A DNA stretch of 38,571 nucleotides from an uncultured Bacteroidota bacterium (GTDB lineage: Bacteria; Bacteroidota; Bacteroidia; Chitinophagales; Saprospiraceae), in the NCBI GenBank assembly GCA_902609095.1, contig CACLQQ010000023.1, positions 1-38,571 of the forward strand. Reading direction: 5' to 3'. Below are positions 17,861 to 28,117 of this stretch, piece by piece (position 1 is the first letter of the stretch; the number at the start of each line of letters is the position of its first letter). A program made the position numbers and the translations under genes. A model generated the notes under the pieces. It was not told where the DNA came from. It saw only the letters and a list, made by a program, of their open reading frames with translations, and searched no databases.

Positions 17861-19045
17861 CTAATCTATTGCTAAGATCAATCCTTTGAGATATTTACCC
17901 TCTGGATGATATATACTAACAGGATGATCTGCGCCTTGAGATAAATGGTGCAATACCCTGCACCTTCGCCCAGTCTCTATAGCCGCTGCAGTAATGGTAT
18001 TGTAGAAAAGTGCTGCATCAATAACCTGAGAACATGAGAAGGTAAAAATGAGCCCACCTGAGCTAACTTTAGATATCGCAGCAGCGTTGACTCGTTTATA
18101 GGCTTGAACTGCGTTATGCCTTTTACGAATACTCTTAGCAAATGCTGGAGGGTCTACAATGATTATATCAAAATCATCTTGACTTATAGATTTGATATAT
18201 CGGTTGACATCTTCTGTGAGTGACTGATGATTATTGTAGTACCCATTAAGTTTGAGATTATTTTCTACTGCGGACATGGCAATTTTAGAGGCATCAATGC
18301 TACATACATTTTTGGCTTGATGATTTAAGGCATAGATGGAGAATCCCCCGGTATAGCAATAGAGATTCAGAATACTTTTATTCTTACAATACTGTTTAAG
18401 AAGCTGTCTATTATCTCGTTGATCTAAGAAAAATCCTGTTTTCTGACTATTGATAAGGTCAATTTGAAATTTGTTGTCGTTTTCAGTGATTACAACTGAA
18501 GTATCAGAGCCAACTAAGCATCCATCGTTGATTTCTTGGGCATAATCTTGCGGTAGGGTATTACTACTCTTGTCATAAATTGTTTTCAGTTTTGCACCCA
18601 GACACTTTTGCAGTGCATTGGCAATATGACTGAGCATTTTATGGATACCGATAGTATGACACTGGATAACGGCAACGTCACGATAGATGTCTATGATTAG
18701 GCCTGGCACGCCATCTCCTTCACCATTAAATAATCGATAGGTATCAGTATGAGTGTTAGGCAGTCCAATCTGAAATCTTAGTGTTGAGGCATCTGATATT
18801 TTACGATCCCAGTAGTCTTGATCAATTTTCTCTCCATTGAATGATAATAGTCGCACCAGTATGCTTCCATCTTGATAATATCCAGTGGCGAGGTACTCTT
18901 TTGTCTTAGAGTGAATCTCTACTATCGTACCATCATCAACAGGATCATGTGGTAATACTCCTCTGCTGAAGACCCAAGGGTGTCTCCTTTTAATAGATTC
19001 AATACGGTCCCTCTTGATATATAATACAGGATATTTAGTCTCCAT
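17861..19045 (-). CDS. rlmI: Class I SAM-dependent rRNA (cytosine-5) methyltransferase, RlmI type
   Basis: The protein has 394 residues, the length of RlmI/RlmKL-type enzymes. Domain order: N-terminal PUA domain (about 1-75; IKRRHPWVFSRGV), a central EEHEE-like domain (RLFNGEGDGVPGLIIDIY), and the Rossmann methyltransferase with KTGFFLDQRDNR, SAM motif NLYCYTGGFSIYA, DPPAFAKS and a Cys in FTFSCSQ. The family methylates cytosine C5 in 23S rRNA (C1962 in E. coli); the exact position here is inferred from similarity only. It is intact although flanked by pseudogenes on both sides. The ATG at 19045 is well placed for the conserved N-terminus. Confidence 0.88.
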   Translation of the reverse strand: METKYPVLYIKRDRIESIKRRHPWVFSRGVLPHDPVDDGTIVEIHSKTKEYLATGYYQDGSILVRLLSFNGEKIDQDYWDRKISDASTLRFQIGLPNTHTDTYRLFNGEGDGVPGLIIDIYRDVAVIQCHTIGIHKMLSHIANALQKCLGAKLKTIYDKSSNTLPQDYAQEINDGCLVGSDTSVVITENDNKFQIDLINSQKTGFFLDQRDNRQLLKQYCKNKSILNLYCYTGGFSIYALNHQAKNVCSIDASKIAMSAVENNLKLNGYYNNHQSLTEDVNRYIKSISQDDFDIIIVDPPAFAKSIRKRHNAVQAYKRVNAAAISKVSSGGLIFTFSCSQVIDAALFYNTITAAAIETGRRCRVLHHLSQGADHPVSIYHPEGKYLKGLILAID

Positions 19046-19149
19046 GGGGCGAAGTTAGTTATTCACATGGTTTGAAATAAATTATCTTTTATTCTAATTA
19101 ATAATCAATTGTTTATACATTAGTTTTTTATTTAATATGATACAACCGA

Positions 19150-19692
19150 ATGGTAGAAAAAATATTTCTACATCCAGCCGTATTAATAGCCTCGGGATTT
19201 GAATGTTTGGATTCAGCAGATGTCCGTTTCCTCAATGCTTGTAAGAGACACTTTAATCCTATTAAGGATAACTTTGCTCAGATACGTTTAATCACTCCAC
19301 TCGACTTTGAATTCGGAGGTATATTCAATCCTACTAATCAGATGATTGAACCTTTAGTTGGGTATAAACAAGCTCAAGAGTGGATTCCAGATTTTCCGTA
19401 TTTGAATCAGCATCAGATTCTCAAGTACTTATATCAGGAGCGCTTGGAAATCACCTTTCAGAAAATTACTCACGAGCTGCTTCAAACTATTAAAGCGTCC
19501 TTAGGGTGCAATGACACGAACATTGCGCGATTGTTCGATAATCCTAATACGAGTAGCCGGGCAATTAAGATCATCCAAAGTACGGAGGCATTCAAAAAGG
19601 TTCATGCACTCCATAAATGTGGATTGGGAAATCGATTGTCAGATGCCTTTTCTTGGGTCTTTCATAAGTATCGCTTAAATCATTTAGACTAA
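19150..19692 (+). CDS. Unrecognised 180-residue soluble protein
   Basis: An ATG start and an uninterrupted frame of 180 codons. No signal peptide or transmembrane segment is seen. The protein is mixed alpha/beta with notable Asn/Asp, Phe and Tyr content (HFNPIKDNFAQIRLITPLDFEFGG, FNPTNQMIEPLVGYKQAQEW) and a helical C-terminal half (EITFQKITHELLQTIKASLG, AIKIIQSTEAFKKVHALHKC). I do not recognise a family. It is divergent from the rRNA methyltransferase (104 bases between starts) and followed by a dead lipoprotein gene. Codon use resembles its neighbours, so it is probably real. Confidence 0.65.
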   Translation: MVEKIFLHPAVLIASGFECLDSADVRFLNACKRHFNPIKDNFAQIRLITPLDFEFGGIFNPTNQMIEPLVGYKQAQEWIPDFPYLNQHQILKYLYQERLEITFQKITHELLQTIKASLGCNDTNIARLFDNPNTSSRAIKIIQSTEAFKKVHALHKCGLGNRLSDAFSWVFHKYRLNHLD

Positions 19693-19762
19693 GAGTATAT
19701 AGAGGTTTTTTAAGATTAGCTTTAATCCATAAGAATGCTCATCTTACTATCGTGATATCCGT

Positions 19763-20688
19763 TTGATCATTGTTTTGTTTGCGATATCCAACATGATGTC
19801 TTGTAGGTCAAGTTATCTCTCAGCTGTTGATGAAGTTCCCATTATCATCTTTGACATAGAATTATTTTATCAGACATTGGATCGAATGCAAGAGGATGAA
19901 TTTTATGAATCTATTGTTCAATCCGACTATTTTGAAAAAGGAAGTAATGGATTAAAAGCCTTAATTAAAAAAGATGGTCTACAGGCGAAAGAGCTTATGA
20001 TCTATATGCAAGAGCATCAGGATTTTTTTACGTTGATTAGGAAATATTTAACTCGTGATCAAGAGTACGTTTCGATGACTCACGAAATACTCAATCAGTT
20101 TGATCAAGCCTTACCGGATTCAAAATATAAACCAATCTATTTTTTAGTAGGTCAGAATAAGCATGGAGGAACCCTCACATCTGATGGCTTCATCATAGAG
20201 CTCCAAAAAATATATTGGGCTTGAGTGGAATAAAATGGGGTATATTAGATTCCAACAAGTTTAGTTTTCACCAAGATTTGGATCAAATGATTGCTCATGA
20301 ACAAGTTCATGTAACTCAAAAATCAACTTATCTGAATGGTTCATTGCTTAAAATGACAATCAATAAAGGGATTGCAGATTTTATCTCTTATCAGGTTACA
20401 GTTAAGCGGGGTAATGAAAAGAGTTATGCCTATGGAGATGCATATTTTGAATCACTCAGAAATGAATGGTTAGAAGACCTGAATCAACCTATAAATGAGG
20501 TGCGAATCAAATGGATATAGAATTGGGGTAGGAAATCAGATCGACCATATGACTTCGGCTATTACATAGGCTTCAGAATTGCTCAAAGCTATTATGAAAA
20601 AAACGGCGCTAATACGCAAACACTTGTAGAAATGAGAGACATAGATGATTATGACGACTTTTATGCAAAGAGTGGATTGGCGAACTGA
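19763..20688 (+). pseudogene. Broken lipoprotein with zinc-metallopeptidase-like HExxH motif (DUF2268/GldB-like)
   Basis: A lipoprotein-type N-terminus (IIVLFAISNMMSC) is followed by about 150 residues ending PIYFLVGQNKHGGTLTSDGF. A frameshift around 20200-20215, at a run of six A, breaks the frame. The next frame carries LDQMIAHEQVHVTQ, an HExxH-type zinc-binding motif as in DUF2268/GldB-like predicted peptidases, and runs to TAG at 20518-20520. The same frame continues past this stop with NWGRKSDRPYDFGYYIGFRI and IDDYDDFYAKSGLAN to TGA at 20688. The start is uncertain: TTG 19763 is used, but an ATG at 19735 in another frame suggests a further N-terminal shift. It is convergent with the DUF4249 gene. 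Confidence 0.72.
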
Positions 20689-20699
20689 TTGATAGTCTA

Positions 20700-21590
20700 T
20701 TATCGTTCTACAATCACATCAGTTAGGCTCGATACTTGGGCTACATTAAAAAAGCCTAATCCGACTCCTCCATCAGACTTACATATATTACTCCGTGCAT
20801 TAGCCAGTGGTAAAGTGAAGATTCCATTACTACCATTGAGAATCTGATCTCGTGCTATTTCCAGAAAGTTGAAAGCTGGAATAGAAATAGAGTGGATCTC
20901 TACCATAATTTCTTCTCCTACTTCCCAAGGAAAGGGTAGTCCGCCTTCATCTAAGTCGTTTACAAATTCTCTAATCGGTGGAATAAATATTAGTCCATCA
21001 ATTCTGGAACCGGCATCAAAACCAGCATCGTATGCAATATTTAATTGGTCCGCATTAGCAAAGAAATCACCATTCTTATAAGTTTTAATCCAATAGGCAT
21101 CACCAGTACCGACGAAATCTCGTGCAAAGAATTGTGCATAGATGCCGTCATCTGAAAATAACTCATCATCTCGGAATTCCTGACCAATAGAATCAATTAC
21201 GGGTACTCGGTTAATGGTAGAAGCTGCCGTATAGCTGATATTGTTAAAATCAATATTGATATTTAGGACATCTCCCTCAATACCTATATTAGGTCTGTTG
21301 TCAGGGGACCATCTATAGATTCCGTCAGTATTGGTTTCATCAAAAATAAATATCTCCTGTTGAGTTTCATTAATGATAATAACTATGGCGCCATTAGCAG
21401 AAACTGACTGATTATCAAAGTAAGCTTGAGATAAGGTGAGTCGAATTTCTTGCGCTTGATTTCTATTGTCAATCCAAGCATCAATTACCAAATCTCCAGA
21501 TGCTTCTTCAATGTCTATATCAATGACATCCTCACATGAGGAAATAAGTACAATCGTTATAAAGCTTATAAATAAGAGTAATCTGTTCAT
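20700..21590 (-). CDS. DUF4249 family outer-membrane-associated lipoprotein
   Basis: The protein has 296 residues. Signal peptide with lipobox (LISSCED, Cys19), followed by the CEDVIDID(I) beginning common in DUF4249 proteins, Ig-like beta-strand regions (GDLVIDAWIDNRNQAQEIRL, GAIVIIINETQQEIFIF) and an acidic mid-part. Family knowledge: DUF4249 genes sit next to TonB-dependent receptors in Bacteroidota. Inference: it is a surface or periplasmic partner of the receptor. It lies four bases downstream of the TonB receptor stop on the same strand, so they form an operon. The ligand is unknown. Confidence 0.88.
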   Translation of the reverse strand: MNRLLLFISFITIVLISSCEDVIDIDIEEASGDLVIDAWIDNRNQAQEIRLTLSQAYFDNQSVSANGAIVIIINETQQEIFIFDETNTDGIYRWSPDNRPNIGIEGDVLNINIDFNNISYTAASTINRVPVIDSIGQEFRDDELFSDDGIYAQFFARDFVGTGDAYWIKTYKNGDFFANADQLNIAYDAGFDAGSRIDGLIFIPPIREFVNDLDEGGLPFPWEVGEEIMVEIHSISIPAFNFLEIARDQILNGSNGIFTLPLANARSNICKSDGGVGLGFFNVAQVSSLTDVIVER

Positions 21591-21594
21591 AGTC

Positions 21595-23943
21595 CTAAAA
21601 CTTAAAATTGTATGAAATTGAAGGGATGAAATTTCCTATGACCGAGAGTCTTACGGCCTCTGTAACGGCGTTATCCGCTTGTCTGGTAAATATGCTAAAT
21701 GCATTTCGACGGGAGTAAACATTGTAAATAGAAAAGACCCATTCACCTTGCCACCTTCGACTATCATTTTTCTTGCCTTGTAGTGTAGCGGATATATCCA
21801 ACCTATGGTACAATGGTATTCTTACATTATTTCTTGATTCATTCACATTGTAAGGTATGACGTACCCTCTCTGCACAACTCTCGTTGTAGGAAAGGTCGT
21901 AGGGGTACCTGAGATCAAAGCGTAGTTAGAAGAGAATGACCACCTTTTATTAAGATCATAAAAAGCAGTTATGCTGAGATTATGAGTTTGATCAAATCTG
22001 GACGGATACCATTCACCGTTATTGATACCCTCAACTTGGCGTTCACTACGTGCTAAGGTATAACTGACCCATCCACTAAACCTACCTTCGTTTTTCTTGA
22101 ACATAAGCTCTAATCCATATGCTCTGCCATCTCCCTCTAATAGATCTCCCTCTAAAAATGGGTTTAGCAATAAATCTGCACCATCTATATAATCAACAAG
22201 ATGATCCAGTTTTTTATAATAGGTTTCTACACTTAGTTCGTATTGATTGTCTTTGAAATTTTGGAAGTATCCCACTGCTACTTGATCTGCAATCTGTGGT
22301 CTTATATTATTAGTACTTGGTGTCCATATGTCGACTGGAGTTGATGCAGCTGTGTTAGATATTAAATGTATATATTGACTCATTCGATTATAGCTCATTT
22401 TAATCGATTGACGATCATTGAGTTGATATCTTATGGATAGTCGAGGCTCTAAGTTTAAATAGGTTTCTATAGATTCCCACTGATCAAAAGTGGTTGCTGA
22501 TGTTACTGGTCTTCTAAATCCATGTGGTGCAGATTTATCAAATGTGTAAGCCGTTCCTTTACCAGCAAAATTAAAATGAGACAACCTCAGACCATAGTTG
22601 ATACTCAATTTATCACTTACAGTTTGTTCGTTTTCGATATATACTGCGGATTCGATAGCATATTTCTCTGGTAAGGTTAAATCAGTCTCCTCACCTTCAC
22701 TTACTCCTACAGCATTGCCAGGTTCAAATACATATACTATGGCTTGTCCTCCAAAACGTACCTGATTTCTTGGATTGAGAAACCAGGTAAATTCAGGTTT
22801 CACGCTGTAATTTTTGATGGTGGCATCCCAATCGAACCGATTTTCAGCTTCATCCCCAAAGTTAATTTGATAGTCGTAATCACTGAAGTATGCCGTAACA
22901 TTACCAAATAAACCATCATTATACACATGATTCCATCTAAGGGTTGCCGTAGCATTACCCCAGTTAAAACCAGCCTGATCACCAAACCCGAAGTTGTCTC
23001 TACCCAAGTACCCCGAGAGAAATAAGCGATCCTTTTCTGCAAGAGTCCAATTTGTTTTCATGGTAAGGTCATAAAAATTCAGAGCCGAGCCCGCTAGATC
23101 ATCATTCAAGAATGGCTGAGCCAAAATATCTGCATAGGATCTTCGGCCAGCTATAATAAATGATGACTTATCCTTTATGATGGGAGATTCTATTGAGAAC
23201 CTGCTGAATATGGCACCAATTCCTCCGTTCAGAGCAATCTGTTTATTATTTCCCTCTTTCATTCGAACATCTAAGATGGAGGAAAGCCGCCCTCCATATC
23301 TAGATGGAATCCCGCCTTTGAACAACTTGACATCTTTGACAGCATCTGGATTGAATACTGAGAAGAATCCAAATAAATGCGAAGAATTGTATACAGGTGC
23401 TTCATCTAACAACACCAAATTCTGATCGATACTTCCTCCTCTAACATTAAAGCCTGATGCTCCCTCACCAACGGAGCTGACTCCAGGAAGCAACTGTATA
23501 CTTCTGAGTACTTCAACTTCACCTAATAGAGTGGGCATTTTTTGGATCGTTCTAATGTCGAGACGATTAACGCTCATTTCATTATTGCTGACACTAGCAT
23601 TCTTGGCTTCAGATGATATGACAACCTCTTGAAGCTCGTTAGATTCAATACCAATCTCTATGTCCAATTTGACATCACCATTGAGCTGAAGCTTTTCTAC
23701 CTTAGTTTCGAACCCGATATAAGAAAATCTGAGTGTATAATTACCAGCCGGCAGATTTACAGAGTAGAATCCATACTCATTACTTGTAGTACCTGAGGCG
23801 ATCTCATCTACATACACATTAGCACCGATCAAGGTTTCACCGTTCGAGTTATCACGTATATAACCACTGATAGTTTGATCAGTATTTTGAGCATTGCCGA
23901 TGATGCCGATAAAGAGTGCAACAATAATGTAGATTTTTTTCAT
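21595..23943 (-). CDS. TonB-dependent receptor with carboxypeptidase-like N-terminal domain
   Basis: The protein has 782 residues from the ATG at 23943, which starts a good signal peptide (KKIYIIVALFIGIIGNAQ). A further 28 codons are open upstream but give no signal peptide. Domains: carboxypeptidase-regulatory-like repeat (about 25-100; ISGYIRDNSNGETLIGANVY), plug (about 120-220; VLRSIQLLPGVSSVGEGASGFNVRGGS), then the 22-strand-type barrel ending in an aromatic Phe (SISYNFKF). Known role: TonB/ExbBD-energised uptake at the outer membrane. It forms an operon with the DUF4249 lipoprotein. A 7-of-8 match to the -7 box (AACATTTG, minus strand, 23979-23986) lies 36 bases upstream. Confidence 0.95.
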   Translation of the reverse strand: MKKIYIIVALFIGIIGNAQNTDQTISGYIRDNSNGETLIGANVYVDEIASGTTSNEYGFYSVNLPAGNYTLRFSYIGFETKVEKLQLNGDVKLDIEIGIESNELQEVVISSEAKNASVSNNEMSVNRLDIRTIQKMPTLLGEVEVLRSIQLLPGVSSVGEGASGFNVRGGSIDQNLVLLDEAPVYNSSHLFGFFSVFNPDAVKDVKLFKGGIPSRYGGRLSSILDVRMKEGNNKQIALNGGIGAIFSRFSIESPIIKDKSSFIIAGRRSYADILAQPFLNDDLAGSALNFYDLTMKTNWTLAEKDRLFLSGYLGRDNFGFGDQAGFNWGNATATLRWNHVYNDGLFGNVTAYFSDYDYQINFGDEAENRFDWDATIKNYSVKPEFTWFLNPRNQVRFGGQAIVYVFEPGNAVGVSEGEETDLTLPEKYAIESAVYIENEQTVSDKLSINYGLRLSHFNFAGKGTAYTFDKSAPHGFRRPVTSATTFDQWESIETYLNLEPRLSIRYQLNDRQSIKMSYNRMSQYIHLISNTAASTPVDIWTPSTNNIRPQIADQVAVGYFQNFKDNQYELSVETYYKKLDHLVDYIDGADLLLNPFLEGDLLEGDGRAYGLELMFKKNEGRFSGWVSYTLARSERQVEGINNGEWYPSRFDQTHNLSITAFYDLNKRWSFSSNYALISGTPTTFPTTRVVQRGYVIPYNVNESRNNVRIPLYHRLDISATLQGKKNDSRRWQGEWVFSIYNVYSRRNAFSIFTRQADNAVTEAVRLSVIGNFIPSISYNFKF

Positions 23944-24277
23944 AACGATTTGTAAAGCATCACAACGTCTAAATATTACAAATGTTAGCGGAATCGAATT
24001 CTTTTCGAAGAATGATATCAATGTCATGATATACTATTGCTTTTGCTCTATAAAAGTTACTTATGACTTTTTAAGAAAACAGAGTCTAAAATCTTGAATT
24101 ACCCTAAATCTTAGCCTTTTAGATTTGAAAATAAATCCTGAGTGCACTCACTGTTTGGGCTATTTTATCTCAAAAATTAAAGTTAGATATCCAATAGTGT
24201 GATCACATATAATTAAATTACTAATACAATTGGCCTGTTTTATGGTAACTAAAGCCTAATTATTTCATCTAATAGTA
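23944..24277. other. Divergent intergenic region, no gene seen
   Basis: This 334-base AT-rich spacer separates the divergent TonB receptor and the repeat-protein pseudogene. Apart from the imperfect -7 box at 23979-23986 I see no tRNA, hairpin or coding frame. Confidence 0.5.
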
Positions 24278-27200
24278 TTGTATGTATTACTGCTTTTTCA
24301 CGCATCAGTTCAAGCTCAACAGATCTTACCAGAGTTGGCAATAGACTTCGATCAGAGTGATTTGGATAAATTTATCATTCTACCTATTACCGACTTAGAT
24401 GGCAGCGGTGTATTTGGAATTAATAATGGGTCTTTTGAGATAACCGACAGTGAAGGAATTGAATGTCCCAATCCTTTTCCAAATACCAACGGTCTCAATG
24501 ATAATAGTGCCTCAGTAATAAGTGCACCTTTCCTACTGAATTATTGTGAAGTGAGCTTTACAATAGAGGTGTTTTTGTCTGATGCAGAATTTGAAAATTG
24601 TGCTACGCATAACACACTAAGTCCGATAGGATATACTGGATTTGGTGGGTCTGAACCAGGTGCTGATGGCTTTGTCTTAACCATTTTTCGTCAAGGACAA
24701 GAAGTGATCAAAGGTGGATATTGTGGTAGTGCTCCAGAAGGATCTTTTCAGGTAGATGGATTGAATACCCAGATCGGTGATGTCTACACAGTAATGATTA
24801 TGGGTAGTACTCAAGCGCTGGATGAGTCATATTTTATCAAGAGAATTCTCGTTGAAGGAATTCCTCAATGACCAGTACCTCCGGAGATAGTGGGGGATAG
24901 TGAGTATTGTCAAGTACAAGGGGCTATCGTGCTTTAATGTCATCCCACGAGGGGGAAGTAACTATGTGTGGTCCATGGAGGGTGTTTCTCTTAATAATGA
25001 TGGTAATAGCTCATATATTAAAGTACTTCCTAATGCCGCTGATGCAGGACGCTATACAGTAGACTTCAGCTTACCAGGGGGCTGTCCTGCCAGTTCTACT
25101 TTAGATCTTATAGTAAATCAGTGTGTCGTTAAGGATCCAATATTTAATCTTGTAAAGACTTACTGTGCTAATGAATCTTTAGACTTGCCGATAACATCTG
25201 ATAATAGTATTACCGGAATTTGGAAAGTGCCATTAGATTTCCAATTAAATGATTCTACGCCCAATTTAGTAGTTGAGTTCATACCGGACAATGGTGGAAT
25301 GACATTCATTGATACACTCGAGATATTTCCAGTTTATAGTGATACCCTTATTGTTTCATTATGCCCTGATGGCTCTTACGACATCAATGGAAATGGTATA
25401 TACCGCTTTGGATGCTGGAAGAATGGTAGAGGAGTGTTATTTAAGTATTCAGGGCTGCGACGGCATAATCTTCATTGACATCATAGAGTTGACAGCAGAT
25501 TATTTACTATTCCATGATGCTTATTGTAATGATGATACTGTTATGATCAACTGAAGTTCCTATTACTTTGGTAATTCTATTGGTATAGATACATTCGTTA
25601 ATTCAGCAGGTTGCTATTGTATAGTTGAGATAGATATAGATTTCAGAACTCCTATAGAGTCGAACATATTTAGTCTATTTTGTCCAGATGATGTATTGGT
25701 TATAGCAGGGGAGATATATGATGTCAATAATCTAAAGGGGACTTCAATTTTAACTACACCAGAAGGCTGTGATAGTATGGTTACTGTTGATTTATCATAT
25801 ATTGAGCCGGATACTTTGATGATTGAAGTTAGTTTATGTCCTGGAGATATTGAGATTATCAAAGGTATAGAGGTAGATCGTGATTTGGATCTTAACCTAT
25901 ACTTTAACTTCGGACCGAATGGCTGCGATAGTTTGGTCAGCTTACTAATTAAGACAGTTGAAACTGTCGAGACTTTCCTATAGGATAGTATATGTCCTAA
26001 TGATTTTATCGAGGTAAATGGTTCTCGATGTGATGCTGATAGGTTATTTGGCTCAGAGGTGCTGGTAGATATAAATGGCTGTGATAGCATAGTGAACATC
26101 GATTTACAACTGAGAAAGTTAGATTCGACAGTAATCACAGGTATCTATTGTGAATCTCAAAGTTTTACTACTACTGTTGATGGAGTTGTTTATGACATTA
26201 ATAATCCAATAGGCCAAGAGGTACTTATCAATCAAAATGGTTGTGATAGCATCGTATAGATAGACCTGATGATTCAATCAACTTTGACAGGAGAAGAGGG
26301 ATATGATGGTTGTCAAGGAGATGGCTATGAGCTTAACATAAATGGTACCGCTTATAATGAAGAGCGGCCGCAGGGTACAGAAATCCTGTTAACAGATCAA
26401 GGCTGTGATAGTATAGTTTCTGTTTCTCTTAATTTTTCACCTAACTCACTCTACACCATAACTTACTTAGGATGTCAAGGAGATGGATTTAGTATTACGG
26501 TCGACGGTTTCATATACGATGAGCTAATCCCAAGAGGACAACAGCGATATACTAATACCTTCGGCTGTGACAGCATAGTAGCAATTGATTTACTATTTCA
26601 ACCTCCAATATTTAGTGAGGTCAACTATCTTGGATGTATTGGTGATAATTTTTCTGTCATGGTAGCGGATGATCTTTATGATGAATTGAATTCTACTGGA
26701 GCAGTGACATTGGTAAGTTCCTCTGGATGTGATAGCATAGTTTTGATTGAGTTAATCTATAACAACTCCAGCCGAAGAGAAGAAACATACATCGGTTGTC
26801 AAAATGACGGATCCAGCATAAACGTTAATGGTACTTTTTATAATGAATTCAACTCAGTAGGCCAGGAGGTACTTACAAATGTAGCTGGATGTGATAGCAT
26901 TGTGGAAATATCCCTGCAGTTTGCCATGATAAGCACTGATACACTTGAGTATTTAGGGTGTTTGGGAGTTGGATTTGAACTGATAGTCGGTGGTAATTCT
27001 TATAATGAGATCACTCCTAATGGCTTAGAAAGGCTGCTAAGTACAACTGGATGTGATAGCATTGTAACAATAGAACTTACATATTTAGAATCTGTTGTGA
27101 ACGATCTCCTATATGGAGGGTGTGCTAGTGATGGTTACTTCGTTGAGGTCAACGATCAGCGATATGGTGAAATGAATCCATTTGGCTTAGAAACTCTATT

Positions 27201-28117
27201 GGGATCTAATGGATGTGATAGTGTTGTTATGATAGACTTTGTTTATACAAGCTTAGATACTGCATATCTCAATGAGCTCATATGTGCCCGAAATGGAGCA
27301 TCTCGATTTATCAATGGTACAGTCTATGATCAAGGTAACCCTTCTGGGGTTTGAGGTATTCGCGTCAGCCACGGGTTGTGATAGTGTCGTTTTTGTTGAT
27401 TTGGAGTTCACAGAGGTTATTATATTTGACTTGTTCGATACACTCTGCTTTGTTCATCCATTATTGTAGATGGAAATACTTATAACGCTAACAACCCCAT
27501 AGATTCTGAGCGAATTTTACTCGCTAATGGCTGTGATAGTATCATAAATGTGAGTTTGAGTTTTGTTGACCCTGTTAAATTCACGATTAGTATAGATACA
27601 TTGATTCAGAATGAATTATATCAATTGGAGATTATAGAGGTATCGTTTATAGAAACGATAGAATGGACCTCTTCGGGCGTAGATTGTATGGAATGTACAG
27701 ACCCTGTATTAACGACTATTGAAAATACCACTGTAAGTGTCCAAGTCAATGATATTTATGGATGTAGCACATTCATAGAGTTGCCTGTTATTATAAATCA
27801 ATCCCTACCTAATATTTATGTTCCCAATGCACTCAGTCCTAATAGTGCTATGGGGAATAATAAAATTAGGCCAAGTTTTGCCTCATGGAGTATCAGCTAC
27901 ATATGATCTGGTGATCTATGATCGATGGGGAGGAATTATATATCATGAGTTGCAGACTAATGCTAATGATGAAAATGCTGGTTGGGATGGGCGATTCAAT
28001 AATGAGCAGGTGAGTCAAGGGGTTTATATCTACTCCATGACAATCTATATGTCCGGATTAGGTCAGATCGAAATGAAAAGGAGCGTTACTGTTTTTTTTG
28101 TTAAATATTTTTTCTGA
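24278..28117 (+). pseudogene. Large type IX-secreted repeat surface protein, pseudogene
   Basis: A signal-peptide-like start (LLLFHASVQAQQ) leads into an N-terminal lectin/choice-of-anchor-like domain (DFDQSDLDKFIILPITDLDG), an Ig-like region (NAADAGRYTVDFSLPGGCPA), about 14 repeats of roughly 54 residues ending in GCDSIVxIDL, and a C-terminal gliding/T9SS sorting domain (NIYVPNALSPNS, YDLVIYDRWGGIIY, NNEQVSQGVYIYSM). It would be about 1,270 residues. Stops occur at 24869, 24935, 25552, 25981 and 26257. Frameshifts occur near 24950, 25440, 27345, 27450 and 27865. Up to ten lesions show it is dead, yet every domain can still be recognised. Intact relatives are exported by the type IX system and displayed on the cell surface, where they probably bind ligands. 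The end overlaps the convergent hydrolase gene by 17 bases. Confidence 0.88.
25453..27543 (+). repeat. About 14 degenerate tandem repeats (~160 bp / ~54 aa) with GCDSIV core
   Basis: The codons for a GCDSIVxIDL-type core recur about every 153-166 bases: for example at 25453, 25609 (degenerate), 25765, then through 26401 to 27529. Each unit reads roughly CQGDGYxIxVNGxxYNExNPxGxExLxxxxGCDSIVxIDLxF. Protein similarity is much higher than DNA similarity, so the units diverged under selection before the gene broke. Each unit carries two Cys that could form a disulfide. Confidence 0.85.

Noticed and set aside
25614..26138. 174-codon minus-strand frame inside the repeat pseudogene
   Set aside because: It is a shadow of the plus-strand GCDSIV repeats; the product is Ser/Ile-rich low-complexity sequence with no domain.
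25453..27543. Regular ~160-base repeats as a CRISPR-like or satellite array
   Set aside because: The units are conserved at protein level with variable DNA; no short identical repeats separated by spacers are present.
14799..28117. Sequencing error as the only cause of the broken frames
   Set aside because: Many lesions are single-base stops outside homopolymers, and several intact long genes sit between them; errors may still explain a few shifts such as the poly-A one near 20206.
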